Below, in pieces: positions 24,516 to 36,193 of a DNA stretch of 64,000 bases; position 1 is the first letter of the stretch, and the number at the start of each line of letters is the position of its first letter. The position numbers and the translations under genes are program-made. Source of the stretch: Sorex araneus (taxonomy: Eukaryota > Chordata > Mammalia > Eulipotyphla > Soricidae); contig NC_073304.1 of NCBI RefSeq assembly GCF_027595985.1, positions 220,356,000 to 220,419,999 on the forward strand, given 5' to 3'. The notes beneath the pieces are model-generated. The model saw only the letters and a program-made list of their open reading frames with translations, had not been told where the DNA came from and searched no databases.

Positions 24516-24960
24516 CTATGTTGAGAGCAGAGAGAGCGCTGAATGGTCAGAGTGCATGCTTTGCATGCAGAAGGGCCAGGCTGGATCCCTAGCTCTGCAA
24601 GGTCCCCTGAGCACCACCAGAAGTGACGCCCCCTCCCCCCTCCGCACTGAGCTGGGGGCAGGCCCTGAACATCGCAGGGTGTAGTCCCCAGATTGCACAC
24701 AGGAAGACTGCTTTTTGTTTCAGCTCCAGCTTTCTTATCTTAACTTTTCAAAATTATCTAAGAGCTTGTTATTTTGGTTTCACTTCCACAGGCATGTCCA
24801 GGGAGTCAGGTTCCTTCGACTAGCCCTGGGGTCATCTTTGCAATATGAGAAACAAGCACACCTCAAGACTGAAGAGGAAAATCGAGCCTCAGTAGGAGGA
24901 AAAGGGGCATTCCTTTTCCATTTGTAGCCCTTGAATCGATTATAAAGACAGATTGAATCT
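24516..24960. other. Old SINE remnant, then unassigned sequence
   Basis: 24525-24700 resembles a degraded SINE (CTTTGCATGCAGAAGGGCCAGGCTGGATCC). Nothing else is recognised before the next SINE. Confidence 0.5.
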
Positions 24961-24969
24961 TGGAAGTCT

Positions 24970-25142
24970 TGGGGCTAGAACGATAGACAGCGGGTAGGGC
25001 GTTTACCTTAATGGAACCGGCCGACCCAGGTTCGATTCCCAGCATCCCATATGGTCCCCTGAGAACCGCCAGGAGTAATTCCTGAGTGCAGACCCAGGAG
25101 TAACCCCTGTGCATTGCCGGGTGTGACCCAAAAAGAAAAAAA
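24970..25142 (+). mobile_element. SOR-type SINE, full length
   Basis: GGGGCTAGAACGATAG head, B box GGTTCGATTCCC and body to GTGTGACCCAAAAAG. It lies just beyond the 3' splice-donor side of the LRRC37 transmembrane exon. Confidence 0.9.
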
Positions 25143-25172
25143 ATCTTGGAAGTCTGAATAAATTGTTCTTAC

Positions 25173-25292
25173 CTCAATGAGACAGATAATTATAATCAAT
25201 ATCATCATGACTACAATCACAGATATTGCCACGATTACTTTGGCATCATGATAGCCATCATGATAGCCATATCCTGGAACTTCATTTGTGAG
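25173..25292 (-). pseudogene. LRRC37 transmembrane exon, intact reading (gene incomplete)
   Basis: Exactly 120 bp with textbook splice sites on the minus strand: acceptor CTTTTTCTTTCAG ending at 25293, donor ATTGAG then GTAAGA at 25172. In phase 0 it encodes the juxtamembrane motif EVPGYGY, an imperfect duplication (YHDGYHD), then a single membrane span (VIVAISVIVVMMILIIIICL). Human LRRC37A, as recalled, has EVPGYGYTDK followed by one membrane span. The reading frame and both splice sites are intact, but no LRR exon is seen between this exon and the LRRC37 fragment at 25.6-26.4 kb. The minus-strand locus is therefore a deleted or rearranged copy; the call is 'pseudogene' only for that reason. 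Confidence 0.85.
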
Positions 25293-25317
25293 CTGAAAGA
25301 AAAAGAACAATTATTTT

Positions 25318-25430
25318 TATGCATTAGTTTTGGGGGTCCACACCCAGCAATGATCAGGGGTTACTCCTGGCTCTGCACTCAGAAATCACTCCTGGTGGGA
25401 CAAAAGGGATGCTGGGGATAGAATTTTGGT
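25318..25430 (-). mobile_element. SINE fragment
   Basis: GGTCCACACCCAGCAATGATCAGGGGTTACTCC... is the reverse of the SOR body, truncated. Confidence 0.7.
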
Positions 25431-25437
25431 TGGCGAG

Positions 25438-25606
25438 GGGGCTGGAGCGTTTGCCTTGCACGTGGCAGAACCAGTTTCAATTCCCAGCATCCCATATGGT
25501 CCCCTGAGAACCGCCAGGAATAATAGTAATTCCTGAGTTCATGAACCAGGAGTAACCCCTGTGCATCGCTGGGTGTGACCCAAAAAGCAAAAAAAAAAAA
25601 AAAAAA
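25438..25606 (+). mobile_element. SOR-type SINE
   Basis: GGGGCTGGAGCG, TTTGCCTTGCACGTGG, CCCAGCATCCCATATGGTCC, GTGTGACCCAAAAAGC and a long A-run. The A-box part is shortened. Confidence 0.85.
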
Positions 25607-25624
25607 AGAGAGAGCCTTAGATTT

Positions 25625-26400
25625 TGATTTGTGATTCCCTTATTGGGTAAGAGTGCACGGGCCTCATTAGGGGTTAAAGCTTCCATATTATAAAGGGGGG
25701 CTGAGTGCGTTGTAGCCTGCTGCCCACTCGGAGAATGCCCTGCTACTTACTGTACTGGGGTGTACTGTTACGGCAACAACCTCGTTGGCAGGTTCAATCA
25801 CGACACTGGGGATGTGTGAAGGTGAAGCGTGAGGGGGACCTGGTGAAACTGTCATCCTCTGATTCTCCAGAGTCTGGATTGGGAATGCTTTGTGAGTCTG
25901 AGTTGGAGAGTCTGGAGCCTTAGGAGAGGTGCCTTGCTGAGTCTAAAAAATGAATCCTTAACTCCCTCTGAAATGATGAGGGAATCATTTCATACTTTCT
26001 TCAGTAAATCAGGAATCTTAAGCACGACATCCTTCTGGGTTTCAGAAGATAAACCAGACTTGTTACTTTGAGATTTCTTATGATGAGCCTGATACCTCTT
26101 TAAGGTGTGAGATAGCAACTGATAACTTTTGGAAATTTTAGGTGTTGATAAAACTTGGATGACAGGGACCCAGTTCCAGAGAGAGGGTGGAGCAGATCCC
26201 CTTGAGTGGTTATGATATAATCATGAAGGTTCTCTTTAGGCTGGGATGATTCTTGCTCCATAGTAGAAAAGCTTTTCTGTAGTCCTTGAGTCTGCACTTC
26301 CTGTAGGACTAAAGATTCCCCACCTGCCATGAGGTCAGTGCTTTCATATGAGGAAAGTATAGTCTTTGTCCTGTCTCAAAACCTGGCTCAAAATCTGATG
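25625..26400 (-). pseudogene. LRRC37 large-exon fragment (duplicate of 2.39-3.34 kb)
   Basis: Near-identical to 2385-3340, including the peptide AGGESLVLQEVQTQGLQ and the bases around AGAATGCCCTGCTACT. A short stretch (about 2920-2950 in the other copy) is absent here, and a few bases (TTAC) are added near 25745. Stops break the frame. On the right it joins the ERV dUTPase segment through the same junction as in copy A. Confidence 0.65.
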
Positions 26401-28604
26401 CCCATCAAGTACAGAACTCAGCTCCACATATCCCATATGCAGGATAGCTTCTTGTTCCCTGAAGGCTCACTTGTCAGTGAGCCTCTAGATGCTCCATGAG
26501 GAATGGAGTCAGGGATCAGAGGCGCCTTTACGTGCACTGTCAGGGAATCCTCCAGACAACCGTGAAAACCTGATGTGCTGCTTCTAAGGTTCACTTGAAC
26601 AAGCTCCCTTTCTACCCCAGGGCTCAAATCTTGTCCCTGTACACCAGAATTTAATCTGTAGGGACTCTGGGTGGGAGAAATGGTAACTGTACCAGGACAG
26701 GGAATATCCAAGGCAGCGCTCCCTGCCGTGGCCGGTTGAAGCGAATCTACTGACTGGAGCTCTGAAGCTCCACGTAGGGGAGAAGGGATGCAGCTCGGAA
26801 TGTCCCCTGATTTTGCGGGGCCTGGGGCTGGCCCCACTGCAAGTTTCCCGAATAGGGGTCACCAGCCAGGCCAAGATGGGAGGGACAATCTCTGACCCAG
26901 TGGTGTCCCTTTCGCCATCGTGGACGAGGTCCAGCTGGTGTTCTCACAGTGGCACTGTTTGGAGGTCCCCTGTAGTCCTTACAGAAGTGGCCTGAACTCC
27001 CACAATTAAAACATTTGCCCTGATCTTGCCTCTGTATGGCATAGGCCTCAACAGCATTTATAGGTGCCTAGTGTTTGATAGAATCCACATTCCCACATGC
27101 CTTCAAGTACCCCATAATGTCCTCCTCCTCCTTAATGGGGCACAGCATGGCCTGGCAATCCTCATTAGCATTTTCAAAGGCCAATTGTTTGGACAAAAGC
27201 TCCTGAGTTTCCTTACCCTTCACCTGCTTTCCTATGGCTTCCATCAACCTCCCTGTGAAGTCCTCATAGGGTTCTGTGGCACCCTGAATAATCTTAGTAT
27301 AGCTCCCCTTCAATTCAGCATCTGCATCAATCTTCTCCCAGGCCCACAAGGCGGCGTCAGGGACATGAGTAAAAACAGCACGAGGCAAGGTGACTTGCTT
27401 TTTAGGGTCGTGCCATTTCCCTTCACCTATTAACATCTCATAAGTCAATTTAGTCCCTGACAATTTTCGTCCAGCATGGCCTTGGGTCTATAGTTTTACC
27501 TTGGCCTCACCACTGAACTACATCATCCATTGCATATACTGAGAAGGGCTTAAGCAAGTCTTAGCAACCACATGAAAAGCTTGAGGTACCCAATGAGCCT
27601 TTTTACTCCAGCCTGTAAGATACTCCTTACAGTATGGATGTGTAGATCCATATGAGGCACAGGCCTTTTTAAATTACTGAGTGAGTCCATTCTTAACCCT
27701 TCCTAAGATGGAGACTGATTTTCCTCCACCTGGATGGGAAAAAAGAGACGGAGCTCATGGGGCCTGGGTGGGAGTGACCATTTACAGTCGAAAGATCTCA
27801 GTTGTCAGCTTTTATTGGGAGAATGTCCTGAGCTACCTGGAGGTCACTTGGCTGAAGGGCAGCGGCTCCTGTGAGAAGCCTTCTCTACCATGCTGCTCTT
27901 GGACTCAGAATCTGAGGAACTGGTAGCTGGCTCATCAGACCCATCACTTTCCTGTGATTCACTGGAAGTGCAGTCACACAAGGGAGGTGGTGGTCTCTCT
28001 GGCTTAACATCAGTAGGGAACGTTAACTCATGAGTGGCAGAGAGATTTTTGCTCTGAGAACATGTTTGCACTGGAAACGCCTTGATCTGCTTTCGAGGCT
28101 TAGGTACGAGAGTAGCCAAGATTTGACCATTGGGCTTCTTTCTAGGCTTGTGTATGGGAGGAGCTGAGGGTAAGGCTCTCTCCATAGTAGAAACTTTCTT
28201 TACTTCATCCTTATACTTAAGATCCTCTCTGTTTAACTCTTGAGGAACGTCTCCCATAGTATATCTAACATCCTCCTCCTCAGAGGTACCTTTCAAAGCC
28301 TTGAAAATGGAGTTAACAATTTCCCAAGTTACCCAGAATTGTTTGGGGATTCTAGCCCCTTCTTTAAATTCCTTGAAGATATTATCCTTAATCTTTCCCC
28401 AAACCTTAGGCTCCAAAGTATCCTTATCTGGAAACCAAGGATGAAATTTGTAGACAATTTTTATGCAGGACCGGAATTGGTCCGAGAAACAGGTTGTCCA
28501 GTTCTCTTTGCAAAATGCTTAATTAATTCAATAAAAAACTTGCCAGGTTTAGTTTGCCTCGAAAGTATTTGAACGGGCTTCATGCGGCACTGTTTTTGTC
28601 CCAT
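26400..28604 (-). pseudogene. Endogenous betaretrovirus-like gag and dUTPase (copy B)
   Basis: The gag ATG (MGQKQ, with a myristoylation-type Gly2) is at 28604-28602 on the minus strand. Reading leftward: matrix (about 28600-28180), a Ser-rich linker, capsid (27463-27068, motifs EPYEDFTGRLMEAIGKQ and EEEDIMGYLKACGN), nucleocapsid CCHC boxes (about 27030-26880: CFNCGSSGHFCKD, where the last Cys position of box 1 is Tyr, then GHHWVRDC, whose leading CPRC has become PRPRW), and a dUTPase start (ATAGSAALDIPCP, about 26740-26700). Stops and frameshifts occur in matrix and nucleocapsid. Pol, Env and the 3' LTR are absent; sequence passes to LRRC37 near 26400. An LTR and primer-binding site lie upstream. 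Confidence 0.85.
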
Positions 28605-28726
28605 CTTAGTGGGGGCGTATGACTAGTATTTAACCACAAAATCCTGTTCTCCCCCTAAACTTTTTTAGAGTGGGGTTCTACTGAATGCTATTCTTACCTT
28701 TAGTTGCACACCAGTTGGATGTTCGT

Positions 28727-28744
28727 GCCCGCCCAAGGACGCCA
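28727..28744 (-). other. Retroviral primer-binding site of copy B
   Basis: On the minus strand TGGCGTCCTTGGGCGGGC starts four bases after the LTR end. The leading TGG is as expected for pairing with a tRNA 3' CCA. I cannot name the tRNA. A candidate retroviral splice donor (AAAG then GTAAGAAT) lies just downstream. Confidence 0.65.
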
Positions 28745-28748
28745 GTTG

Positions 28749-30034
28749 TGTAAACACACAAAAAGGGGGGGTTGCACACTGGGCACAGAGCAGCGGCGCT
28801 CTATCTCTCCCTCCACCCGCATTCGGTACTCTCTAGCTGCTTTTCCCCCTCCCCGGGGAGGTTGATGGTGATGATGAGGCAGGCGAAGGAAGGAAAGAGG
28901 ACCAGGCTGGTTTTCTCAGTTGCAGTTTATTCCATTCCCATCTCCATTCTCCACTGATTCTCCTCCTGCTTCTTCCTCCCCCATGCTGCTTCATTCTCCT
29001 CCTCTGGATCTGGATCTGGCGTCTCCAGATCTGGCACTGGGACCCCCAGCCCACTCTTACAGCCTAGTTAAATCCCCCAGCATGAGGGCTTGTGGCTTAC
29101 ACATAGGTGTGGTCACAATCAATAGGGGTAAAGTTCTTTCCCTTGGGGGATGCTACTTCTAGGACAGATTCTCTTTCAGCAGGACACCCGCCCAAGAGGG
29201 GAATCCCATGGGTGTGTTTCTCCTCTCCTTGTCCAACTAACATATAAGCATTCATAATATCAATCATTTTGTATGGACACAGCTAAAAACGAATTAAGCT
29301 TATAGAATTGCTCTCCTGGAGTCATCTCGATCTCATACTACAGTGCTCAGGCCAGATTAGTCTTTCCTATCCCTAGCAGGGTCCTAGTCTCATCATTACT
29401 TTTGGATCATGACAGCATTTGTCCATGACCAAGCTCTTAACATATAGTAAAAGATCAGGCACTTTGGCCAGGCCCATCTCAATGCCAGGGTAACACATAA
29501 CTCACCACTTGCCCTGGGTCCATCTCGTCCCTTGTCGGGACCCTGCCTTTGGGGTGCTAGGAACTAAGGGCAACTGAGGCTTAAGTCAGATGCCCAGGAA
29601 TAAATAATATTCAAAGCCAATTAAATCCCAAGTTATAAAGCATATTAACAACAGTCTTTCTTTGTCGATACAAATAGGACATTGCTTTAAAGTAAACTAT
29701 TCAAAAAACACAAGTAGAGGAGAAAGGCAATATTAACTTAAAATACAAATTCAGTGTCCTAGAAAGATCTGAACTTACAAATTAACAGTCTTATTGGGGG
29801 GGGGGAAGTTGATTAACTGGCTGTGGAAGGGAGCATAGAGAAGTGGTTACAGATAGACAAAGGAATGGAAGTGACTCGGGAGCACTTTGAGGGGTGTGAC
29901 CCAATAAACTTAAGCTCCTTATGGCAAGGGGAACAGGACATACCAATGTTGTCTTAAAATGTTTAGAGACTATTACCAGATAAACCTAAACTCATTGTGG
30001 CAAGGTAAAAAGGACAAACTAATGATATCCTACA
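28749..30034 (-). mobile_element. LTR of ERV copy B (~1.29 kb)
   Basis: On the minus strand it begins TGTAGGATATCATTAGTTTG (30034) and ends TTTACA (28749), the usual TG...CA. A polyadenylation signal AATAAA sits in the R region (about 28930). It is the same family as the LTRs at 34995-36187 and 36602-37667 (shared U3 segments such as CTAAGCTCC..TGGCAAGG and GCACTTTGGCCAGGCCCATC). It is oriented toward the minus-strand LRRC37 transmembrane and tail exons. Confidence 0.85.
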
Positions 30035-31200
30035 ATTACTGACCTCTGTAGTTACAGTAATAGTCACACCCATAGGTTTAGCAGTGACATAGGGCAAATT
30101 TAAGCTTAGAGCTTCATTCTGACTTGGAGATGGAACATTTTCTTCTGAATGCAGAAATGCTCAGATGGTTCAGGAGGCTGATCAAGGACCCCTTGTGGCA
30201 CTGGAGAAGGTTCAGTCTCATTACTGATTTTTTAAAAGATAGAAACTCCTCCGAACTGTGCATGGGAGAACACATGAGTTTGCCATGGAACCCCAGCCTC
30301 GCACATGCCAGCCCTATGCTCCACCACTGATCCCTACCCGGCCAAGTCTAAAACCTGAGAGCCACTGGCTTTGCTTCTTTACCAAAAAGAAGAAGGGGCT
30401 GGAGAGACAGTGCAGCAGGTAGCCAGTCCAGAAGCTAGCTGGAGGCACTGGGATGGGGGAAGCCCAGCACAGGCCCTGTTGGGAAAGGTCCTAGAGGCAC
30501 TCCCTCCCTGCCCCCACCTGTTTTTCTCGGGGAGTTGTGCCAGCGACTCTGGCAGGTTTGTTCAAAGGCTGTGCTGTGAATGGGCCCCAGTGACATGCTG
30601 TCCCTGTCACCAGTGAGGAAGCACAAGTGGGTCTGAGTGTGGAAGCCCAGGAGGCTTAGTGCTGAGGCTCCCCAGTGCCTGACTCAGGTCCCATCTCTCT
30701 GGGCCCAGGGAGCTGAGCCCCCCAGGAGCCGCACCCCTGCTGGGCTGCAGCCCCAGGTGGCAGTCCTGATGGGCATGTGGGAAACTGCGGCAGCAGGGGG
30801 AGGTGTGTGTGCTGGGCCCTCAGGTGACAATTTCCTCCCTGGTCAGCCACTGCGGGTGCCCAGCCAGCTTCCTGGCCTCTGCCCTCCCATGCCAGGCACC
30901 AGAAGGCAGGGAGGTCTTGGAAAAGTGAGAAAAGAAACCAGAAAGGGGCTGGAGTCCATTCTCCCGAGCTCAGTGCCCCAGCCAGCGAGTCACTGGCGAC
31001 AGGAGAGACAGTCATGGCAGGGAAGGGGCCGGGTCTGGCCATCCGCAGATCACATCCACATGCAGGGCCTAAATCTCCACGACCCATGAACAAACAATGC
31101 TGGGCTCACTAGAGGCCCCCATGCCAAAGTCAGAGGCGGACCCCTTCCTCAGAACACACACACAAGTGTGCTCAGGGTGTGAAGTGGCACGATTAAGCTC
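30035..31200. other. No gene recognised
   Basis: GC-rich from about 30440 to 31090, with overlapping ORFs on both strands (30637-31089 and 30656-31093) that show no domain and no splice context. A SINE head fragment lies near 30393-30425. Confidence 0.5.
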
Positions 31201-31209
31201 TGAGTGGAC

Positions 31210-31380
31210 AGGACTGGAGCAATAGGATAGTGGGTAGGGCACTTGCCTTGTATCCAACTGACCCAGGTTCAATCCCCAAGACCACACATGATGCTCTGCA
31301 TCCCGCCAGGAGTGATCCCTGAGCTCATAGCCAGGAGTAAGCCCTGAACACCACTGACTGTGGCTCAGAACCATAATAAA
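31210..31380 (+). mobile_element. Old SOR-type SINE
   Basis: GGACTGGAGCAATAGGATAG, GGTTCAATCCCC, CCAGGAGTGATCCCTGAG and a degraded tail AATAAATTAAG. Confidence 0.8.
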
Positions 31381-32054
31381 TTAAGCTTTATAAGTTCATA
31401 AAGAAGACCAGAAGCAGTTTAGCAGTTGCTTAGGACAAGAGCATAGAGACCAAAAACAGGCTAGTTCTAGTGGACATCCTCAAAACAAAAACCTCGTTAG
31501 TTCCTAAGGTGCCATCAGGAAAGTAAAAACACAGCCCAAGACATAAGCAGTTGGGCCAGAGCTGTAGCATACTGGGCTGGTGTTTACCTTGCAGCACCTG
31601 ACCAGGTTTGATCCCCACCACCCCACAATTTTGATAACTCCTGAGCATATCCAGATGTGACTGGGAAGAAAAAATCAATGCAAGCTTAGTATTGCTTCTA
31701 TAGATGCAACCATCACCATCAGAGTGACCTAGTGGCATAGTGTTTCCCACTGGTCTATGGTGGGCCTGGGGACACAGGGTCAGCTGGAGCCACAGGAGTC
31801 CAAGCAGGTGTGGAAAACGGCCCCTGAACTAAGACTCGGGGAGATGAGCAGCATCTGAGGATGTGGCGACAGAGGAAGGAGCAGTGGGCAGGAACTGCTA
31901 GTGCCTAGCGAGCTTTGACTCACAGGGCCTGGGATTTTCTGGTTCTTTCTTGGATACAGTGTGGAGCAACCCTGGGTTGGTTGCAGTAAGCGACCCACTT
32001 AAGCTAGAGGAGGGAGAGCACGAGGAATACCAATTGTATTTAATTAATTTATTT
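31381..32054. other. Decayed SINE piece, no gene
   Basis: 31555-31670 resembles a worn plus-strand SINE (GGGCCAGAGCTGTAGCATAC ... AGGTTTGATCCCC). Nothing else is recognised. Confidence 0.5.
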
Positions 32055-32220
32055 TGTTTTGTACGTCACACCCAGCAGTGCTCAAGGTTTACTACTGGCT
32101 CTGCACTCAGGAATTACTCCTGGCAGTATTCTGGGGACTGTATGGGATGCTCAGGATCAAACCTGGGTCGGCCGCATGGAGGGCAAATGCCTTACCCATT
32201 GTACTATCTCTCCGACCCCG
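32055..32220 (-). mobile_element. SOR-type SINE
   Basis: GTCACACCCAGCAGTGCTCA ... CCTGGGTCGGCCGCATGGAG ... TGTACTATCTCTCCGACCCC. Confidence 0.85.
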
Positions 32221-32314
32221 AAAATGAAAATGAGCAGTCTTGCAGAGCCCAGCCAAGGGGCTCAGGGGAGCCTGGGGAAACAAGTGGAAGTAAATCTGCA
32301 AAGCGGCAAAGTGT

Positions 32315-32455
32315 TTGCAGGAGGGGCCAGAGCCACCGTGTAAGGAGCTTCCTTAGCATGCAGCTGACCCGGGTTTGATCCCCCAGCATCCTTTAAGGTC
32401 CCCTGAGGCTGGCAGGAGTAATTCCTGAGTGCAGAGCCAGCCAGGTGGGACCAAA
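32315..32455 (+). mobile_element. Old SINE fragment
   Basis: GGGGCCAGAGCCACCGTG, GACCCGGGTTTGATCCCCC and GCAGGAGTAATTCCTGAGTG. Confidence 0.7.
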
Positions 32456-33930
32456 AACCTGACTCAGCCTGCCTCTGCTTCTCTGGGAACCAGGCTCCAC
32501 AACGCCCCCTGCACTCCAGCTTTCTCCACTCCTGATGGGCCCCTCAAGTTCCACCACTAAAGTCTTAAGCAGCCATGAGGGTGGCTTTGGTCCAGCCTAA
32601 GTACCTGGGATGCAAAGTCTGCTGGATCAGCTCTTGGTTCCATAGTTGGAGCCACGGGAGCATTTGCACCAAACAATCGTGTCTGGTCTCAGCTAGCCAC
32701 AACATTTTCAGTGGAAAAAGAAATGTCCCATTCCCCAGAGAGGTAGACACCCTCAAACAGTCAGCTCAGCCATGGCGGGTGTTCCCATGGTTACCGAACT
32801 TCACTGCCCTTCACGGTGAACAGATAAAGTAATTGTAGAAGCGCCTGTCCTCTCCGGGTGACTGTGTGGTGTTGGGCAAACTCAGGTACCTCAGGGGTAC
32901 TTATGACTGACTCTTTCGAGAGAGAGTCTGTGGGGCAAGGGTGGGGGCAACATTTTTCTTTAGTAACTCTCAGCCCAAGCAAACAGGGCCCATTCCTGTC
33001 ATGGGAGAAAACTGTTTAAAATGTGGAAGCCCCTGAATGGGGTAGAGCAAAGGCCACAAATGAGGGCAATTGACAGGAACCATCAGAAGGGCCACAGGAG
33101 GCCGGAGCAGAGATCCACAAAGGAGACCCAAGGAGTGGCCCTAGGGCCTCACAGAGCACTGGGTCAGGATGGATGAAGCCAGAACCAGTGTTTTGTCTCT
33201 ACAGGCTGATGTGGAAGCTGCGCAGTGAGGGCCGACCACTCTCCACCTGGATGACAGAGTGTCCCCTGGAATGAGGTGGGGGAAGCCGGCCTGCTGTGGA
33301 GTTTTCCCAGAACTACTCTCGCTCCTCACTTGGGGATTCTCCATTTCTTCTGTCCTTTGCTTTCATTCTCTGTCACTTTCTTCCCTTCCCCTTCACAAGA
33401 CAAATGGAGCCAGAGCCCCAGGACTACAGGGTTTCCAAGGGCTGCCTCCTCATTCCCATGCTAATCCGGGCCCCTAGCTCCTGACTGTCATTCCTAAAAC
33501 CAAGGGGACCCCGATGAAATGTCTATATTTGGGGGATTATTAAAGTATTCCTTGTAGGAAGAAAGCGTTCACATTTTCCTGATCAAATTTGAGTGTCAAG
33601 GGCAATCGGGGCGCTCAGGGTACTAAAAGGAAGATAACACCTATTGTCCGCGAATGTTCATGGTGAAGTGGAGACCTGTGTGAACAGTTTCACAGGGTGT
33701 TGGGAGAGGCAATGAACTCTAATTACTGGTTTGAAACAATATCAGGCTCCAGGTAACATATCCAAAGCCAATCGTTTTTTATGGAGAGAGAAAGCTCAGG
33801 TACAGCTTAATGATCTGGTTTTGATTGAGGCATAGAAAATAGTGGTGGGTGGAGGAAGTGTGTCAGAATGCCAAAGATTTCAGCCTGCTCTGAAAGAATG
33901 AACTAGAATTCAGATCATCTTTACAAAGTC
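32456..33930. other. No gene recognised
   Basis: Mixed-composition sequence with short ORFs only (for example 33259-33484). None has a recognisable motif. Confidence 0.5.
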
Positions 33931-33936
33931 CTGGAT

Positions 33937-34126
33937 GGGGCTGAAGCAATAGCACAGCAAAAAGGGTGTTTGCCTTGCACGCGGCCTACCCAGGTTTGAT
34001 TCCCAGCATCCCATATGGTCCACTGAACGCTGCCAGGACTAATTCCTGAGTGCATGAGCCAGGAGTAATTCCTGTGCATCACCAGGTGTGACACAAAAAA
34101 AGCAAAAAAAAAAAAAAAAAAAAAAA
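33937..34126 (+). mobile_element. SOR-type SINE, full length
   Basis: GGGGCTGAAGCAATAGCACAG, the head is duplicated or padded (AAAAAGGGTGTTTGCC), GGTTTGATTCCC, GTGTGACACAAAAAAAGC and a long A-run. Confidence 0.9.
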
Positions 34127-34429
34127 GGTGCTGGATGGAATCTATATCTCTGTTTTGTTTGAGGCAGGGGTATTTGGCACCACACCCAAGTGTCTGGGGC
34201 TATTCCTGAATGTCTTGCTCAGGAGTGACCCCTTGGAGTGCTGAGGATACACTCCCAGTCATCAACCAAAAACAGGAACATTAATGATTAGGGATGATCC
34301 TTTCTAAAAAGACGAGGGTGGGGGGCTTCCAACATGTTCCTTTATATTTTACATACTCTTCCAAGGATCAGAGTTGGGTTGGCCACATGCGAGGCAAGCA
34401 CTTTACCCTCTGTCCTATCTATCTTACCC

Positions 34430-34770
34430 AGGATCTATTTTTTTCTTGCTTTTTGGGTCACACCCAGCGATGCTCAGGGGTTACTCCTGGTTCTGCACTC
34501 AGGGATCACTCCCGGTGGTACTCAGGGGACCATATGGGATGCTGGGATTTGAACCCGGGTCGGCCGGGTGCAAGGCAAACACCCTACCCTCTGTGCTATC
34601 ACTCCAGCCCCGGATCTAATTTTTTTGTTTTTGCACCACACCCAGTGATGTTCAGGGGTTGGGTTACTCTTGTCTGTGCACTCAGGAATCACTCCTGGCA
34701 GTGCTCAGGAGACCATATGGGATGCCGGGGAACGAACCAGGCCAGTCACATGCAAGGCAAGCCCCCTACC
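34430..34770 (-). mobile_element. Two adjacent SOR-type SINEs
   Basis: One complete copy at 34435-34613 (GGGTCACACCCAGCGATGCT to ATCACTCCAGCCCC) is followed at once by a second at 34621-34772 (CACCACACCCAGTGATGTTC ... ACATGCAAGGCAAGC). A worn third fragment lies at about 34370-34428. Confidence 0.85.
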
Positions 34771-34988
34771 ACTGTTGATTTCATTTTCTTAGGAGGTGCC
34801 AATATGGAATAAAACCTGCTTAAGGACAATACAGGGCAATTTGCAGAAAAGGGACTGATGGAGGCATGTCCTACAGGTAGCAGCCATCAATCCTGATAAA
34901 ACTGGGATGTGCCTTGAATCACTCATGTTCCTACTTTTGAATTTTAACTACAGCAGCCATAAAATGAGAAATGATGATGTGGTAGTTT

Positions 34989-36193
34989 CTAGACTGTTGG
35001 ATATCATTGGTTTGTCCTTTCCCCCTTGCCACTAGGAGCTTAGGTTTATCAGTCACACTCATCAAAGTGCTCCCGAGTCACTCCCATTCCTTTGTTTATC
35101 TGTAACCAATTCTACCAGTTTATCTGCTCTTCCCTTAATCAAACTCTGTTAATTGGTAAGGTCAGAACTTCCTAGGACACTGAATATTATAACATTGCCT
35201 TTCTCTCCTCTTTATGCCTTTTGAATAATTTACTTTAAAGCTATGTCTTTTTTGTATAGACACAAGAAGACAATATTATGTTTTTATAACTTAAGACTTA
35301 ATTGGCCTCGATATTCCCTCCTGGGCATCTGCTTTCTCCACTTAAGCCTCAGTTGCCCTCAGTTCCTAGCACCCCAAAGTAGGGTCCCCGACGTGGGACG
35401 GGAAGGATCCAGGGCAAGCGGTGAGTTATGTGCTACCCTGGCATCGAGATGGGCCTGGCCAAAGTGCCTAATTCTTAACTATAAGTTAAGAGCTTGATCA
35501 TAGATAAATGCTGTCATGATCCAATAGTAATTATGAGACTGGGACCCTGCCAGGGATAGGAAAGACTGATCTGGCCTGAGCACTGTAGTCTGAGATTGAG
35601 ATGGCCCCAGGAGAGCAATTCTATAAGCTTTAATGCATCTCTTATTGTGTCCATACAAAATAATTAATATTATGAATTCTTATATGTTTGCTGGCTGAGG
35701 AGAAGAAAAACACATTCATGGGACTCTGCCCTTGGGTGGATCCTCCTGCTGAAAGAGAATTAAGTCCTAGGAGAAGCATCCCCTGAGGGAAAAGAACCTT
35801 ACCCTATTGCTGACCACACCTAGGTGTATGCCCCAACCCCCTCATGCTGTGGAGATTTAACTAGGCTGTAAGAGTGGGTTGGGGCCCAGATCCACGGAGC
35901 CAGATCCACGGCGCCAGATCCACCGGGGCCAGATCCATGGGAGCCAGATCCACGGGGGCCAGATCCACGGGGCCAGATCCACAGATCGAGAGAGAGACCG
36001 AGAGCCGGGAGAGAGGCAGAGAGAGAGAGAATGAAGTAGGATGGGGGAGAAAGAAGCAGGAGGAGAATCAGAGGAGAATGGAGATGGACATGAAATAAAC
36101 CGATCGAGCAACCAGCTTGGCCTTCTTCCTTCCTTCGCCTGCCTCGCCCGCCCGCGCGCCTTTTCTTTTTCTTTTTCTTTTTATACACTAGAC
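34989..36193 (+). mobile_element. Solo LTR of the class II ERV family, with 6-bp target-site duplication
   Basis: The LTR runs 34995 (TGTTGGATATCATTGG) to 36187 (TTTATACA). It is flanked by CTAGAC on both sides (34989-34994 and 36188-36193). A 6-bp duplication is usual for betaretrovirus-like ERVs. A polyadenylation signal lies near 36095 (GAAATAAACC). The U3/R region holds an 18-bp minisatellite. There is no internal viral sequence, so this is a recombination-derived solo LTR. Confidence 0.92.
35888..35985 (+). repeat. Minisatellite of CCAGATCCACGG units
   Basis: About six 16-18-bp units (GGGGCCAGATCCACG with variants) in the LTR, followed by a GA-rich tract. It is absent from the corresponding stretch of the LTR at 36602-37667; the LTR at 28749-30034 has a shorter GATCTGG-type run near 29005-29035. 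Confidence 0.85.

Noticed and set aside
30637-31093. Overlapping 150- and 145-codon ORFs on both strands
   Set aside because: GC-rich sequence gives long chance frames. No domain, splice sites or repeat support.
35888-35985. CRISPR-like short repeats
   Set aside because: Adjacent units without unique spacers, inside an LTR in a mammalian sequence; a minisatellite.
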